Positions 8,454 to 16,774 of a stretch of 64,000 nt of DNA are shown piece after piece (the first letter of the stretch is position 1; each line of letters starts with the position of its first letter). The stretch lies in contig OZ219942.1 in the NCBI GenBank assembly GCA_964291465.2, positions 1 through 64,000 of the forward strand. The letters are read 5' to 3'. The DNA comes from JAGWBJ01 sp964291465 (GTDB lineage: Bacteria > Chloroflexota > Dehalococcoidia > Lucifugimonadales > JAGWBF01). Made by a program: the position numbers and the translations under genes. The notes below the pieces were generated by a model. The model was not told the DNA's origin. It worked only from the letters and a program-made list of their open reading frames with translations, and searched no databases.

Positions 8454-9311
8454 ATGTTGCCATCGGAGCGCCGAGAGCGGTATCGACGGGTGCTGGCGGG
8501 TAGTGACTGCGTCTACCCCGCCTCGGTGTACGACCCCATGTCGGCCCGTCTCGCCGAATCGGTGGGCTACGAGATAGGGATGTTCGCCGGTTCCATAGCC
8601 TCGGCGACGGTGCTGGGGGCGCCGGACCTGATCCTGGTCACCCTCAGCGAGTTCGCCGACCAGCTACGCCGCATCACCAGGGCCAGCGACCTGAGCATGA
8701 TGGTGGACGCCGACCACGGCTACGGCAACGCCCTCAACGTCATGCGCACGGTGGAGGAGCTGGAAACGGCGGGGGTCTCGGCCCTCACCATCGAGGACAC
8801 CATACTGCCCCGACAGTTCGGCGGCCAGGCCGGTCTCATATCCGTGCCCGAGATGCTGGGCAAGCTCCGGGCTGCGGTGGAGGCCCGCCAGGACCCGTCC
8901 CTGGTGATCATAGGACGCAGCGAGGCGATATCCTACGGCGGAGTCCCGGAGATGGTCGAGCGGGTCCGCGCCTACCAGGAGACGGGAGTGGACGCCATAT
9001 TCCTCGTGGGCATCACCAAGCCCGAGGAACTGGACGCGGTGCACCAGGTCTCCAGCCTGCCCTTGCTCCTGGGCGCGGCGCCGAGCTCCCTGGGAGACGC
9101 GGCCTTCCTGGCCTCCAAGGGAGTGCGCATCGCTCTCCAGGGGCACGCGCCGTACTACGTGGGAGTCCGGGCCGTGTACGACGCCTACATGCACCTGAGG
9201 CAGGGAGGCCCGCCGGAGGAGCTGGCTCCCCGGGCGGCCTCGGGAGAGGTGCTGGCCGCGGCCCAGCACAGGGACGACTACGACCGCTGGCTCAAGGAGT
9301 TCCTCGGCTAG
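8454..9311 (+). CDS. oxaloacetate decarboxylase-type lyase (isocitrate lyase/PEP mutase superfamily)
   Basis: 285 residues. The superfamily TIM barrel binds Mg and splits or decarboxylates 2-oxo acids. Metal-binding stretch VDADHGYGNALNVMRT (about 84-99), then TIEDTILP with a conserved Glu. The pattern ASVYDPMSARLAESVGYE and GSIAS matches the Pseudomonas PA4872-type oxaloacetate decarboxylase better than methylisocitrate lyase, whose KKCGH signature is missing. Start ATG at 8454 has a CGGAGGG site. The next gene, a 2-hydroxyacid dehydrogenase, follows after 22 bases, so the pair probably handles related oxo/hydroxy acids. Confidence 0.88.
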   Translation: MLPSERRERYRRVLAGSDCVYPASVYDPMSARLAESVGYEIGMFAGSIASATVLGAPDLILVTLSEFADQLRRITRASDLSMMVDADHGYGNALNVMRTVEELETAGVSALTIEDTILPRQFGGQAGLISVPEMLGKLRAAVEARQDPSLVIIGRSEAISYGGVPEMVERVRAYQETGVDAIFLVGITKPEELDAVHQVSSLPLLLGAAPSSLGDAAFLASKGVRIALQGHAPYYVGVRAVYDAYMHLRQGGPPEELAPRAASGEVLAAAQHRDDYDRWLKEFLG

Positions 9312-9333
9312 GGGTACGCCGGAGGTCCATGGC

Positions 9334-10305
9334 ATGCCCAGGGTAGCACTGCTGGACGACTACCAGAACGTGGCCCTGGGCATGGCCGACTGGGGCTCCC
9401 TGCCCCCGGACGTCACGGTCAGCGCCTTCACCGACCATCTCTCAGACTCATTAGATGTGGCCCGCCGGCTTTCGGGCTTTGACATCGTGGTCGCCATGCG
9501 GGAGCGGACACCCCTTCGACGGGACCTGCTGGAGGCCCTGCCGGACCTGAGACTCCTGGTGACGACGGGCATGCGCAACGCGTCCATCGACGTGGAGGCG
9601 GCTGCCGGGCTGGGGATCACGGTCTGCGGCACCCGGGGGCTGGGATACCCCACGGCGGAGCTGACCTGGGGGCTGATACTGGCCCTGGCCCGTCAGATCC
9701 CCCGGGAGGACCGGGCGACCCGCCAGGGCAACTGGCAGGTGACCATGGGGGCCGGCCTGAACGGCAAGGTGCTGGGCCTGGTCGGACTGGGCAACCTGGG
9801 CTCCCGGGTGGCGACCATCGGCCGGGCCTTCGGCATGTCCCTGCTGGCGTGGAGCCAGAACCTCACCCAGGAGCGGGCCGAGGAGCTGGGGGCAACCCTG
9901 GTAACGAAAGACGAGCTGATGGCCCGGGCCGACGTGGTCACCATCCACCTGGTGCTGAGCGACAGGACCCGCGGGCTCATCGGAGCCCGGGAGCTGGGGC
10001 TGATGAAGCCCACCGCCTACCTGGTCAACACCTCCCGAGGGCCCATCGTGGACGAGGCGGCGCTGGTGGACGCCCTGGAGAGGGGCATCATCGCCGGGGC
10101 CGGTCTCGACGTGTTCGACCGGGAGCCCCTGCCCCCGGAACACCCGCTCCGGGGCCTGGACAACACCGTCATCACGCCGCACATGGGCTACGTGACCGAC
10201 GAAACCTATAGGGTGTTCTACGGCGACGCGTTGGAGGACATCCGCGCCTTCCTGTCCGGAAGCCCCATACGGGTGCTCGGCGGCCCCGCCGGCCCAGGGC
10301 GGTAG
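9334..10305 (+). CDS. D-isomer-specific 2-hydroxyacid dehydrogenase
   Basis: 323 residues. NAD-dependent reduction of 2-oxo acids to D-2-hydroxy acids (or the reverse). The Rossmann motif GLGNLG is at 151-156; the catalytic set is Arg235 (NTSRGPIVDE), Glu264 (FDREPLPPEHPL) and His283 (TPHMGY). The N-terminal catalytic lobe is complete. It follows the lyase gene closely and converges on the D-aminoacylase-like gene. Specificity (glycerate, phosphoglycerate-like or other) cannot be read from sequence. Confidence 0.93.
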   Translation: MPRVALLDDYQNVALGMADWGSLPPDVTVSAFTDHLSDSLDVARRLSGFDIVVAMRERTPLRRDLLEALPDLRLLVTTGMRNASIDVEAAAGLGITVCGTRGLGYPTAELTWGLILALARQIPREDRATRQGNWQVTMGAGLNGKVLGLVGLGNLGSRVATIGRAFGMSLLAWSQNLTQERAEELGATLVTKDELMARADVVTIHLVLSDRTRGLIGARELGLMKPTAYLVNTSRGPIVDEAALVDALERGIIAGAGLDVFDREPLPPEHPLRGLDNTVITPHMGYVTDETYRVFYGDALEDIRAFLSGSPIRVLGGPAGPGR

Positions 10306-10318
10306 CCCGGCCCCCGCT

Positions 10319-11896
10319 TCAGGTGGACGCCCGGCCCCGGCGCACCGCCCTGCCCGGCAGCGCCCCGGTATGCTCGCCGCCGTCCACCACCGGCCTGCCG
10401 TTCACCAGCACGTAGTCGATGCCCGTGGGGAACTGCTTGGGATTGTAGCGGGTGGAGGGGGACTCGACGGTGGCCGGGTCGAAGACGACGATGTCCGCCT
10501 TCATCCCATCCAGCAGCACGCCGCGGTCGGGTATGCCCAGGCGCAGGGCGGCGAAGGAGGTCATCTTCCTGACGGCCTCCTCCAGGGTGATGGACCCCTC
10601 GTCGCGGACGTACTGGGAGAGGAGGGTCGGGAAGGTGCCGTAGGTGCGCGGGCTGGGGTAGTCCCCCACCAGGAGGGCGTCGGTGCCCACCATAGTCAGG
10701 GGATGGGTCATGAAGTCCGGCAGGGTGGTGAGCTTGGGTCCCGGGGTCACGTAGGAGGTCTGCAGGTCCTCCTCCAGAAGCAGGTCGCACAGGGCGTCGA
10801 CCTCGCTCTTCCCCACCATCTCGGCCAGCTCGGCCACGGAGCGCCCCTCGAACCTCTGGTTGTGGGGGTGCTTGAAGTAGGTCAGCCAAAGCTCGCTCCA
10901 CGACAGGCCCCTGGGACGGACCTCCTCCCGTAGACGCTTCCTCCCCTCCTCGGAGCGCAGGACCTCCTTCAGCTTGGCCGGGCCTCCGTCGTGGGCCCAC
11001 TGGGGAAACAGGATCAGTGCCCGGGTGCTGCTGTAGGTGTAGGGATAGCAGTCCATGGTCACGTCCAGCCCGGCGTCGACGGACCCTTCGACCAGGTCCA
11101 GGAGCTGACGGGCGCTTCCGGGATGGGTGATGCGCTGGTAGAAGTGGGTGAGGTGGCAGGGAAGGGATGCCCTTTCGCCGATCTCCAGCCCCTCCCTGAC
11201 GGGGTCCAGGAACCCGTCGCCCAGGGTGTTGCGCAGGTGGGTGTGATAGATGCCTCCAAGGCGGGACGCCTCCTCGGCGAGGCTGACCAGCTCGTCGGTG
11301 TTGGCGTAGCTCCCCGGGGGATAGTCCAGGCCGGTGGAGAGGCCGAAGGCCCCCTCCTCCATGCCCTCGCGCATCATCGCCCTCATGTTGGCGATATCGG
11401 CCTCCGTGGCGGGCTTGTCGTACCACCCCATGGCGCAGATCCGAATGGGGGAGTTGCCGATGATGTAGGCGATGTTCACCGCTACCTTGTTGTCAAACAT
11501 GGAGAGGTACTCGGCCACCGTGGACCAGCGGCCCGGCAGGACGGGCGCGCCGTCCAGGCCGGAGTTGAGCTCGACGAAGTCCAGGAAGTCGTCGTGAGAG
11601 GTGAAGGGGGCGTAGGAGTTGCCGTCGACGCCCACCAGCTCCGTCGTGATGCCCTGCCGGACCTTGGGATGGTGCTCCGGCTCCGCCAGTATCACCAGAC
11701 CCGTGTGGGCGTGCATGTCGATAAAGCCGGGACAGACCACCTTGCCCGCGGCGTCGATGACCCGGGCGGCCTGGGCATCCGAGTAGTCCCCCCGCAAGAT
11801 GGTAACCGTCTCGCCCTGGACTCCCACGCCGGCGTAGAACCCCGGGTTGCCCGTACCGTCTACCAGCAGTCCGTTCTTGATCAGTATGTCCAACAA
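10319..11896 (-). CDS. N-acyl-D-amino-acid deacylase-like amidohydrolase
   Basis: 525 residues, COG3653-type. The first metal motif is MHAHTGL (His62, His64); later metal ligands are in HTHLRNTLGDG, CHLTHF and VGTDALLVGDYPSPRTYG, and the C-terminus has the family's PDRGVLLDGMKADIVVFDP beta-sandwich. These enzymes release D-amino acids from N-acyl-D-amino acids. The position that is Cys in the classic D-aminoacylase (GNCG) reads GVDGNS here, so the substrate may differ. Start is TTG at 11896 with a perfect AGGAGGTG site six bases upstream; no ATG is suitable. Confidence 0.87.
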   Translation of the reverse strand: MLDILIKNGLLVDGTGNPGFYAGVGVQGETVTILRGDYSDAQAARVIDAAGKVVCPGFIDMHAHTGLVILAEPEHHPKVRQGITTELVGVDGNSYAPFTSHDDFLDFVELNSGLDGAPVLPGRWSTVAEYLSMFDNKVAVNIAYIIGNSPIRICAMGWYDKPATEADIANMRAMMREGMEEGAFGLSTGLDYPPGSYANTDELVSLAEEASRLGGIYHTHLRNTLGDGFLDPVREGLEIGERASLPCHLTHFYQRITHPGSARQLLDLVEGSVDAGLDVTMDCYPYTYSSTRALILFPQWAHDGGPAKLKEVLRSEEGRKRLREEVRPRGLSWSELWLTYFKHPHNQRFEGRSVAELAEMVGKSEVDALCDLLLEEDLQTSYVTPGPKLTTLPDFMTHPLTMVGTDALLVGDYPSPRTYGTFPTLLSQYVRDEGSITLEEAVRKMTSFAALRLGIPDRGVLLDGMKADIVVFDPATVESPSTRYNPKQFPTGIDYVLVNGRPVVDGGEHTGALPGRAVRRGRAST

Positions 11897-12286
11897 GGCC
11901 CACCTCCTAACCGCGCCAGGTGAAACGGGACAGGAGCAGGTTAGCACCTGGCACCGTAGAATGGCAACAACGCAAGCCCCGCACGAGGGGAGTCGAACGT
12001 GGCAGAGCAGTCTCGGCCCGGGCATGGCGCTATGAGACCCACTTCCACATGTACATTGACAGATAAGGACGCTGGATATACGGTTGACCTCATGAAGACG
12101 CCACGTGGAATCGCAGTTCCGCCGGGGCTGTCCGCCCTTAAGGGGATGGTGGGATAGCATCGGTGGTGTTCTATGCCGGGTGGATAGCGGGACGGGCCTT
12201 GGCAAGCTGCCGCAACAGGCATCGCCGTCCCGACGTCGCAACCTAGACCCTCTCCGCAAGATGGGGTGGAGTTAAGGGAGGAAAAG
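11897..12286. other. 390-bp divergent intergenic region
   Basis: No gene is seen here. It holds the leader of the minus-strand deacylase at its left end, a candidate plus-strand promoter at 12056-12082, and a long leader for the amidohydrolase. One inverted repeat (GGGACGG near 12188 with CCGTCCC near 12227) could fold in that leader, but it matches no riboswitch class I know. Confidence 0.5.
12056..12082 (+). promoter_or_regulatory. candidate promoter
   Basis: TTGACA at 12056-12061 and TATACG at 12077-12082 with a short 15-bp spacer, about 205 bases before the amidohydrolase ATG. Confidence 0.3.
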
Positions 12287-13846
12287 ATGGCTTCATCGTT
12301 GATACGCGGCAAGTACGTCATCTGCAGCACTACGGCCGATGGGGATGCCGAGGTCGTGGAGGACGGGGCCGTCTTCCAGCGGGACGGCGACATCGTGGAA
12401 GTGGGACCGTACAGGGAGCTGAAGGGACGCCACCAGGCCGACGAGGAGATAGGCTCGACGCATCACGTGGTGCTTCCGGGGATGGTCAATGCCCACCACC
12501 ACGTGGGGATGAAGCCATTCCAGCTGGGGTCCATGGACCGGTCGTTCGAGCTGTGGCTGGGCGAGCGGATGGGGGAGAAGCAGGCGGACAAGTACCTGGA
12601 GACACTGTGGTGCGCCACCGAGATGATCGAGTCGGGCATAACCACCGTCAACCACATGCACAGCCCCTCCAGGGGACCCCGCAGGCCCGGGCAGACCAGC
12701 TCCGAGGCCATGTCCGACGACGCCCGGCAGGTCATCAGGGCCTACGACGAGTCCGGAATGCGTGTGGCCTTCTCCCTGCCCCTGTGGGACCAGAACCGCC
12801 TCGCCTACGATGACGAGGGTTTCCTGGACACTTTGCCGCCGGACCTGGAAGCCCGGGCCCGCCGGTGGCTGGAGAGCGCGGTCATACCCCACGAGGACTA
12901 CTGGCAGATCAACTCCGAGCTGACGAGGGACTACGGCGGGGGCCGGTTCGACCGGGTCCGGATACTCCTCTTTCCCGTCAACCTGCAGTGGTGCTCGGAC
13001 CCGCTGCTGCTGAGCGCCAAGGAGTTTGCCGCCCGGCACGACACGGGCATACACATCCACCTGGTGGAGTCCATGTACCAGAAACAGTACGGCCTGCGCA
13101 CCTTCGGCAAGACTCCCCTGGCCCACCTCCACGAGCTGGGGTTCCTGGGGCCCGAGGTGTCCATCGACCACGGCGTGTGGCTCACGGAAGCCGACATAGA
13201 GCTGATGAAGGATATGGACATCATGTTGACCCACCAGCCCAGCTCCAACTTTCGTCTCATGTCGGGGATGGCGCCGTTGAACCAGCTCCTGGCCAAGGGG
13301 GTCACCGTGGCCCTCGGCATCGACGAGGCGGGCTTGAACGACGACAACGACATAATCCAGGAGATGCGCCTGGCGATGAGAATACACCGGGTGCCCGGCA
13401 TAGACCAGGTCGGTCCCTCCGCCGGGCAGATACTGCACATCACCACCATGGGGGGCGCCAAGACCACCCTGTTCGGCGACCGGATAGGCAGCATAGAGAA
13501 GGGCAAGGGCGCGGACCTGGTGCTGATGGACCTGGATCGGCTGTCGAGGCCATACCTGGACGCGGGCCACTCGATAGTGGACGTCGTCCTATACCGTGGA
13601 AAGATGATAGACGTGGACACGGTGATAATCGCCGGGGAGGTGGTGTACAAGGACCGGAAGTTTACCAAGCTGGACAAGGACGACATCGCCGCGCGGCTGG
13701 GCGAGTCCCTGGCCCGGGACCTGAATCCTTCCGAGCTGGAGCGTCGTACTCTAGGTAAGGAGCTAATACCCCACGTGAGACGCTTCTACCAGGGGTGGGA
13801 CATGGCCGAGCGGCGACCTCATACGGTCTATAACAGCGCGGTGTAA
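12287..13846 (+). CDS. AtzA/TrzN-like metal-dependent amidohydrolase
   Basis: 519 residues. TIM-barrel amidohydrolase of the cytosine deaminase / chlorohydrolase (AtzA, SsnA, guanine deaminase) group, which removes amino or halide groups from nitrogen heterocycles. Metal ligands are in PGMVNAHHHVGM (about 64-75), HIHLVES, the DHGVWLTEADIEL stretch and GIDEAGLNDDND. The C-terminal KGKGADLVLMDLDRLSRP segment closes the sandwich domain. ATG at 12287 has a GGAGGAAAAG site. The gene ends two bases before the next, so it may be the first gene of an operon with the DUF3179 and thioredoxin genes, although no functional link is obvious. Confidence 0.88.
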   Translation: MASSLIRGKYVICSTTADGDAEVVEDGAVFQRDGDIVEVGPYRELKGRHQADEEIGSTHHVVLPGMVNAHHHVGMKPFQLGSMDRSFELWLGERMGEKQADKYLETLWCATEMIESGITTVNHMHSPSRGPRRPGQTSSEAMSDDARQVIRAYDESGMRVAFSLPLWDQNRLAYDDEGFLDTLPPDLEARARRWLESAVIPHEDYWQINSELTRDYGGGRFDRVRILLFPVNLQWCSDPLLLSAKEFAARHDTGIHIHLVESMYQKQYGLRTFGKTPLAHLHELGFLGPEVSIDHGVWLTEADIELMKDMDIMLTHQPSSNFRLMSGMAPLNQLLAKGVTVALGIDEAGLNDDNDIIQEMRLAMRIHRVPGIDQVGPSAGQILHITTMGGAKTTLFGDRIGSIEKGKGADLVLMDLDRLSRPYLDAGHSIVDVVLYRGKMIDVDTVIIAGEVVYKDRKFTKLDKDDIAARLGESLARDLNPSELERRTLGKELIPHVRRFYQGWDMAERRPHTVYNSAV

Positions 13847-13848
13847 GC

Positions 13849-15213
13849 ATGGGACCCGTCTTTCCATCTACCCTGCCACGGGCCAGAAGTGTGTTGGAAC
13901 GGGCCATGAGGACTGGCATGGTGCTCGCCCCACTGGCGTCCATTGTGATACTGGCCGCCTGCGCGGGGGATGACTCTGCCCCCACCCCGGGGACCGGGCC
14001 CGGTCAGGGCGCCGCCGCCGGCACCGCCGAAACGGCCGGCACTCCGGCGCCGGACAGAGCCGTGGACGCAGCGACTCCGAGCGTGCGAGCCGATGGGCAG
14101 GCCGGCACACCCGACGTCACGGCCACAACCGTTCCCACCCGGGAGCCGCCACCCCAGCTCCCGTCGGAGGCGCCCGGGATCCCGTCGGAAGTGAATGAGG
14201 CCGACGAGGCGAGCGACATCCGGTTCGAGGACCTGGAGATAGTCACCCTCCTGCCCTATGACGGCATACCCGCCATCCTCGACCCGGCCTTCGTCTCCGC
14301 CGAGGAGGCGTGGTACCAGTACGCCTCCGACGAGACGGTGTTGGGCCTCTCCATCAACGGAGACCACCGGGCCTATTCCGTACCCTATCTGAGCAGTCGA
14401 GAGATCGTCAACGACGTGGTGGGAGGGGTGCCCGTCGCCGTAACCTGGTGACCCCTGTGCTTCACGGGCATCGTGTATGCCCGGGAGATAGAAGAGGAGA
14501 CCCTCACCTTCGGGGTTTCCGGCAAGCTGATCATGAACGCCCTGGTCATGTACGACCACCAGACCCGGAGCCTCTGGAGCCAGTTCCTGGGCCAATCGGT
14601 GAGAGGGGAGTACACCGGCACGAAGCTGGAGTTCGTTCCCGCCCTGCTAACCGACTGGGCCACCTGGGCCGAGCTGCACCCCGACACCATGGCCCTGGAC
14701 GTGGTGGGGAAGGAGCTTGTCATCAAGGCGCCAAGGGGCGAGCTCGGGAGCTTCGACCCCTACACCGACTACTACGCCAGCGGGTCGGCGGGAGTCCTGG
14801 GCGAAACGGTGCGGGACGACCGGCTCTCCACCAAGGAGTTCGTGATCGGGCTGGAGGGGGATGGAGAGGCAACGGCCTATCCCTACCGCCTGCTGAACGA
14901 CACCCCGGTGATCAACGACACCTTCCAAGGCGCCCCGATAGTCGTCGTCCTGGACACCGAGTCCGGCACGGGGACGGTCTTCGATAGAAGAGTAGACGGG
15001 CAGACCCTCACCTTCGACGCCGCGGAGGACCCGGGCGGCGGACCCCTGGCCCTGGTGGACCAGGAGACGGGGAGCAGGTGGGAAGCGCTCACGGGCGAAG
15101 CGGTTGAGGGGCCGCTGGAGGGGGCCGCGCTGGAACCGTTCCGCTCCCTGTTGACCTACTGGTTCGCCTGGAAGGACTACTACCCCCAGACGGCGGTCCA
15201 TGGCCAAGGATAG
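13849..15213 (+). CDS. DUF3179 lipoprotein with in-frame UGA (candidate selenoprotein)
   Basis: Read through one UGA (14449-14451, codon 201) the frame encodes 454 residues, a complete DUF3179 protein. The N-terminus is a lipoprotein signal (MVLAPLASIVILAACAG, lipid on the Cys) and a Pro/Thr/Ala-rich linker. The family core is continuous across the UGA: DHRAYSVPYLSSREIVNDV, VGGVPVAVTW, UGA, PLCFTGIVYAREI, FGVSGKLIMNALVMYD, TRSLWSQFLGQ, HPDT. Family members have CPLC at the UGA, so UGA replaces the first Cys and gives UxxC, the commonest selenocysteine redox motif. A hairpin fitting a bacterial SECIS follows at once. Start may be ATG 13849 or 13906. A nonsense mutation in a Cys codon is the alternative. 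Function is unknown; it is followed by a thioredoxin-fold gene. Confidence 0.8.
14465..14483 (+). promoter_or_regulatory. candidate bacterial SECIS hairpin
   Basis: CGGGCAT / CGTGT / ATGCCCG forms a perfect 7-bp stem with a 5-base loop. The loop begins 21 bases after the UGA at 14449-14451 and has G as its second base. From memory, bacterial SECIS elements need a loop about 16-37 bases after the UGA with a G in its first two positions; this fits both. Confidence 0.6.
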
Positions 15214-15264
15214 CGTACTCCGGATATGAGTGCCCCAACGACTGCACGCGCGTAAGAGCATCAG

Positions 15265-16593
15265 ATGCCGCCGACCAGATACGTCGTCCCCGCTTTGGTA
15301 GCATTGGCGGTGGCCGCCGGAGTGGTCTTCGCCGTCGCCAACCCCTTCTCCGGCGAAGACCACCGGGAAAAGCTCCTCGAAGACTCCGCCGGGCCGGCGG
15401 CGGGGACCCCCACCCCCTCCGCCGGCGGCCTCGACATTCCCACGTTCCCTCCAACCAAGGTCACGACCAGGACGGGCCAGGAGAGGCCGGCGCCCGAGCT
15501 GGCCGGCATCAGCGGGTGGATCAACTCCGAGCCCTTCACGCTGGAGAGCCAGAGGGGCAAGGTGGTCCTGGTGGACTTCTGGACCTACACGTGCGTCAAC
15601 TGCATTCGCACCCTCCCCTTTCTAAGATCGTGGCACGATAAGTACGCCGACGCCGGTCTGGTAGTCCTTGGGGTGCATACGCCCGAGTTCCGTTTCGAAA
15701 AGCTGCGGGAGAACGTAGTGGATGCCGTGGGCCGCTTCGACATCCGGTATCCGGTGGCCCAGGACAACGACTTCGAGACGTGGAGGGCCTTTGACAACCG
15801 CTTCTGGCCCGCCAAGTATTTGATCGACCGGGACGGCCTGGTCCGCTATTACCATGCGGGAGAAGGGGCATACGAGAAGACGGAGCGGGCCATACAAGAG
15901 CTCCTGGCCGAGGCGGGCGGCGACCTGAGCGGAGTCACCACGCAGACCCAGGACTCCCCGGCAAGCCACCTGGAGACCGACGACCCCGAGGCCGGCGGGT
16001 CGAGCCGTCTGCGCATCCCGGCCCTTTCCGGCCCTTCCGACCTGGGGCTCACCAGGGAGCTATACGCGGGGTACGAGCGGAATCACGAGGCCCTCCTCTC
16101 CCAGGGGGGAGAGCAGGCCTTCTCGGACAGCTATTTCCTGCCGTACGTGGCCCACGCCGAATACTACGAGAGTCCCAACACCGAGGTCCTGTATTCGGAC
16201 CCGGGGGACCACCGCAACCACTACATCTACCTGCAGGGACTGTGGCGCAACGGGGAGCAGCGCCTGGTGCACGCCCGGCAGACCGACGACTACGAAGACC
16301 ACGTGGCGATAAGGTTCTTCGCCTCCAGCGTCAACGCGGTGCTGGAGTCCGGTGAGGGCCCGGCCTCTCCGGTCCGCCTGACCCTGGACGGCAGGCCGCT
16401 GAAGTCCGAAGAGGCCGGCGCGGACGTGGCCTTCGACGAAGAGGGCAACAGCTTCGTCCTCGTCGACGAGTCCCGGATGTACGGGCTGGTGGAGATGCCC
16501 GATTTCCGCGGCGCAGAGCTGAAACTGGCTTCGAACACTGCTGGACTCGCGCTGTTCTCCTTCACCTTCGGCGCCTACCACAGCGGACCGTAG
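15265..16593 (+). CDS. exported thioredoxin-fold protein, DipZ-like C-terminus
   Basis: 442 residues. One N-terminal membrane anchor or signal (about residues 6-24), a Pro-rich linker, then a thioredoxin/TlpA-like domain with DFWTYTCVNCIRTLPFL (CxxC) at about 110-126 and the cis-Pro-region FWPAKYLIDRDG. The C-terminal 180 residues (SDSYFLPYVAHAEYY, NHYIYLQGLWRNG, GLALFSFTFG) match the carbohydrate-module-like C-terminus of DipZ/CcdA-thioredoxin fusions, but the membrane CcdA part is absent. It probably acts as an extracytoplasmic disulfide or peroxide-handling protein, and as neighbour of the UxxC DUF3179 protein it could be its redox partner (inference). Confidence 0.85.
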   Translation: MPPTRYVVPALVALAVAAGVVFAVANPFSGEDHREKLLEDSAGPAAGTPTPSAGGLDIPTFPPTKVTTRTGQERPAPELAGISGWINSEPFTLESQRGKVVLVDFWTYTCVNCIRTLPFLRSWHDKYADAGLVVLGVHTPEFRFEKLRENVVDAVGRFDIRYPVAQDNDFETWRAFDNRFWPAKYLIDRDGLVRYYHAGEGAYEKTERAIQELLAEAGGDLSGVTTQTQDSPASHLETDDPEAGGSSRLRIPALSGPSDLGLTRELYAGYERNHEALLSQGGEQAFSDSYFLPYVAHAEYYESPNTEVLYSDPGDHRNHYIYLQGLWRNGEQRLVHARQTDDYEDHVAIRFFASSVNAVLESGEGPASPVRLTLDGRPLKSEEAGADVAFDEEGNSFVLVDESRMYGLVEMPDFRGAELKLASNTAGLALFSFTFGAYHSGP

Positions 16594-16705
16594 CCGAAGG
16601 CATCCGCAGTCCGTTCCGGACTCTGGGAATCGGGCAGGACCAACCCCATTTCAGACGTGATTGTCTCCGTCATCTCACGAGTGTTTCGATTCTATTATGC
16701 GGCAA

Positions 16706-16734
16706 TTGACAATCCATCGAACCTCCTGTAGTCT
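16706..16734 (+). promoter_or_regulatory. sigma-70 type promoter of first peptide ABC operon
   Basis: TTGACA at 16706-16711, 17-bp spacer, TAGTCT at 16729-16734, about 40 bases before the binding-protein ATG at 16775. The flanking DNA is clearly more A+T-rich than the genes. Confidence 0.65.
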
Positions 16735-16774
16735 AACGGCTATCAATCCCAAATCCATTCTCAGGAGGCGGAGC

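Noticed and set aside
12170..12286. Possible riboswitch in the leader of the AtzA-like gene
   Set aside because: One long-range inverted repeat is present but no conserved core of a known riboswitch class could be recognised.
14449..14451. The UGA as an ordinary end of gene or a frameshift splitting the DUF3179 gene in two
   Set aside because: The frame is the same on both sides, family similarity is continuous and the codon falls exactly on a conserved Cys. A point mutation Cys to stop remains possible, but the downstream hairpin favours recoding.
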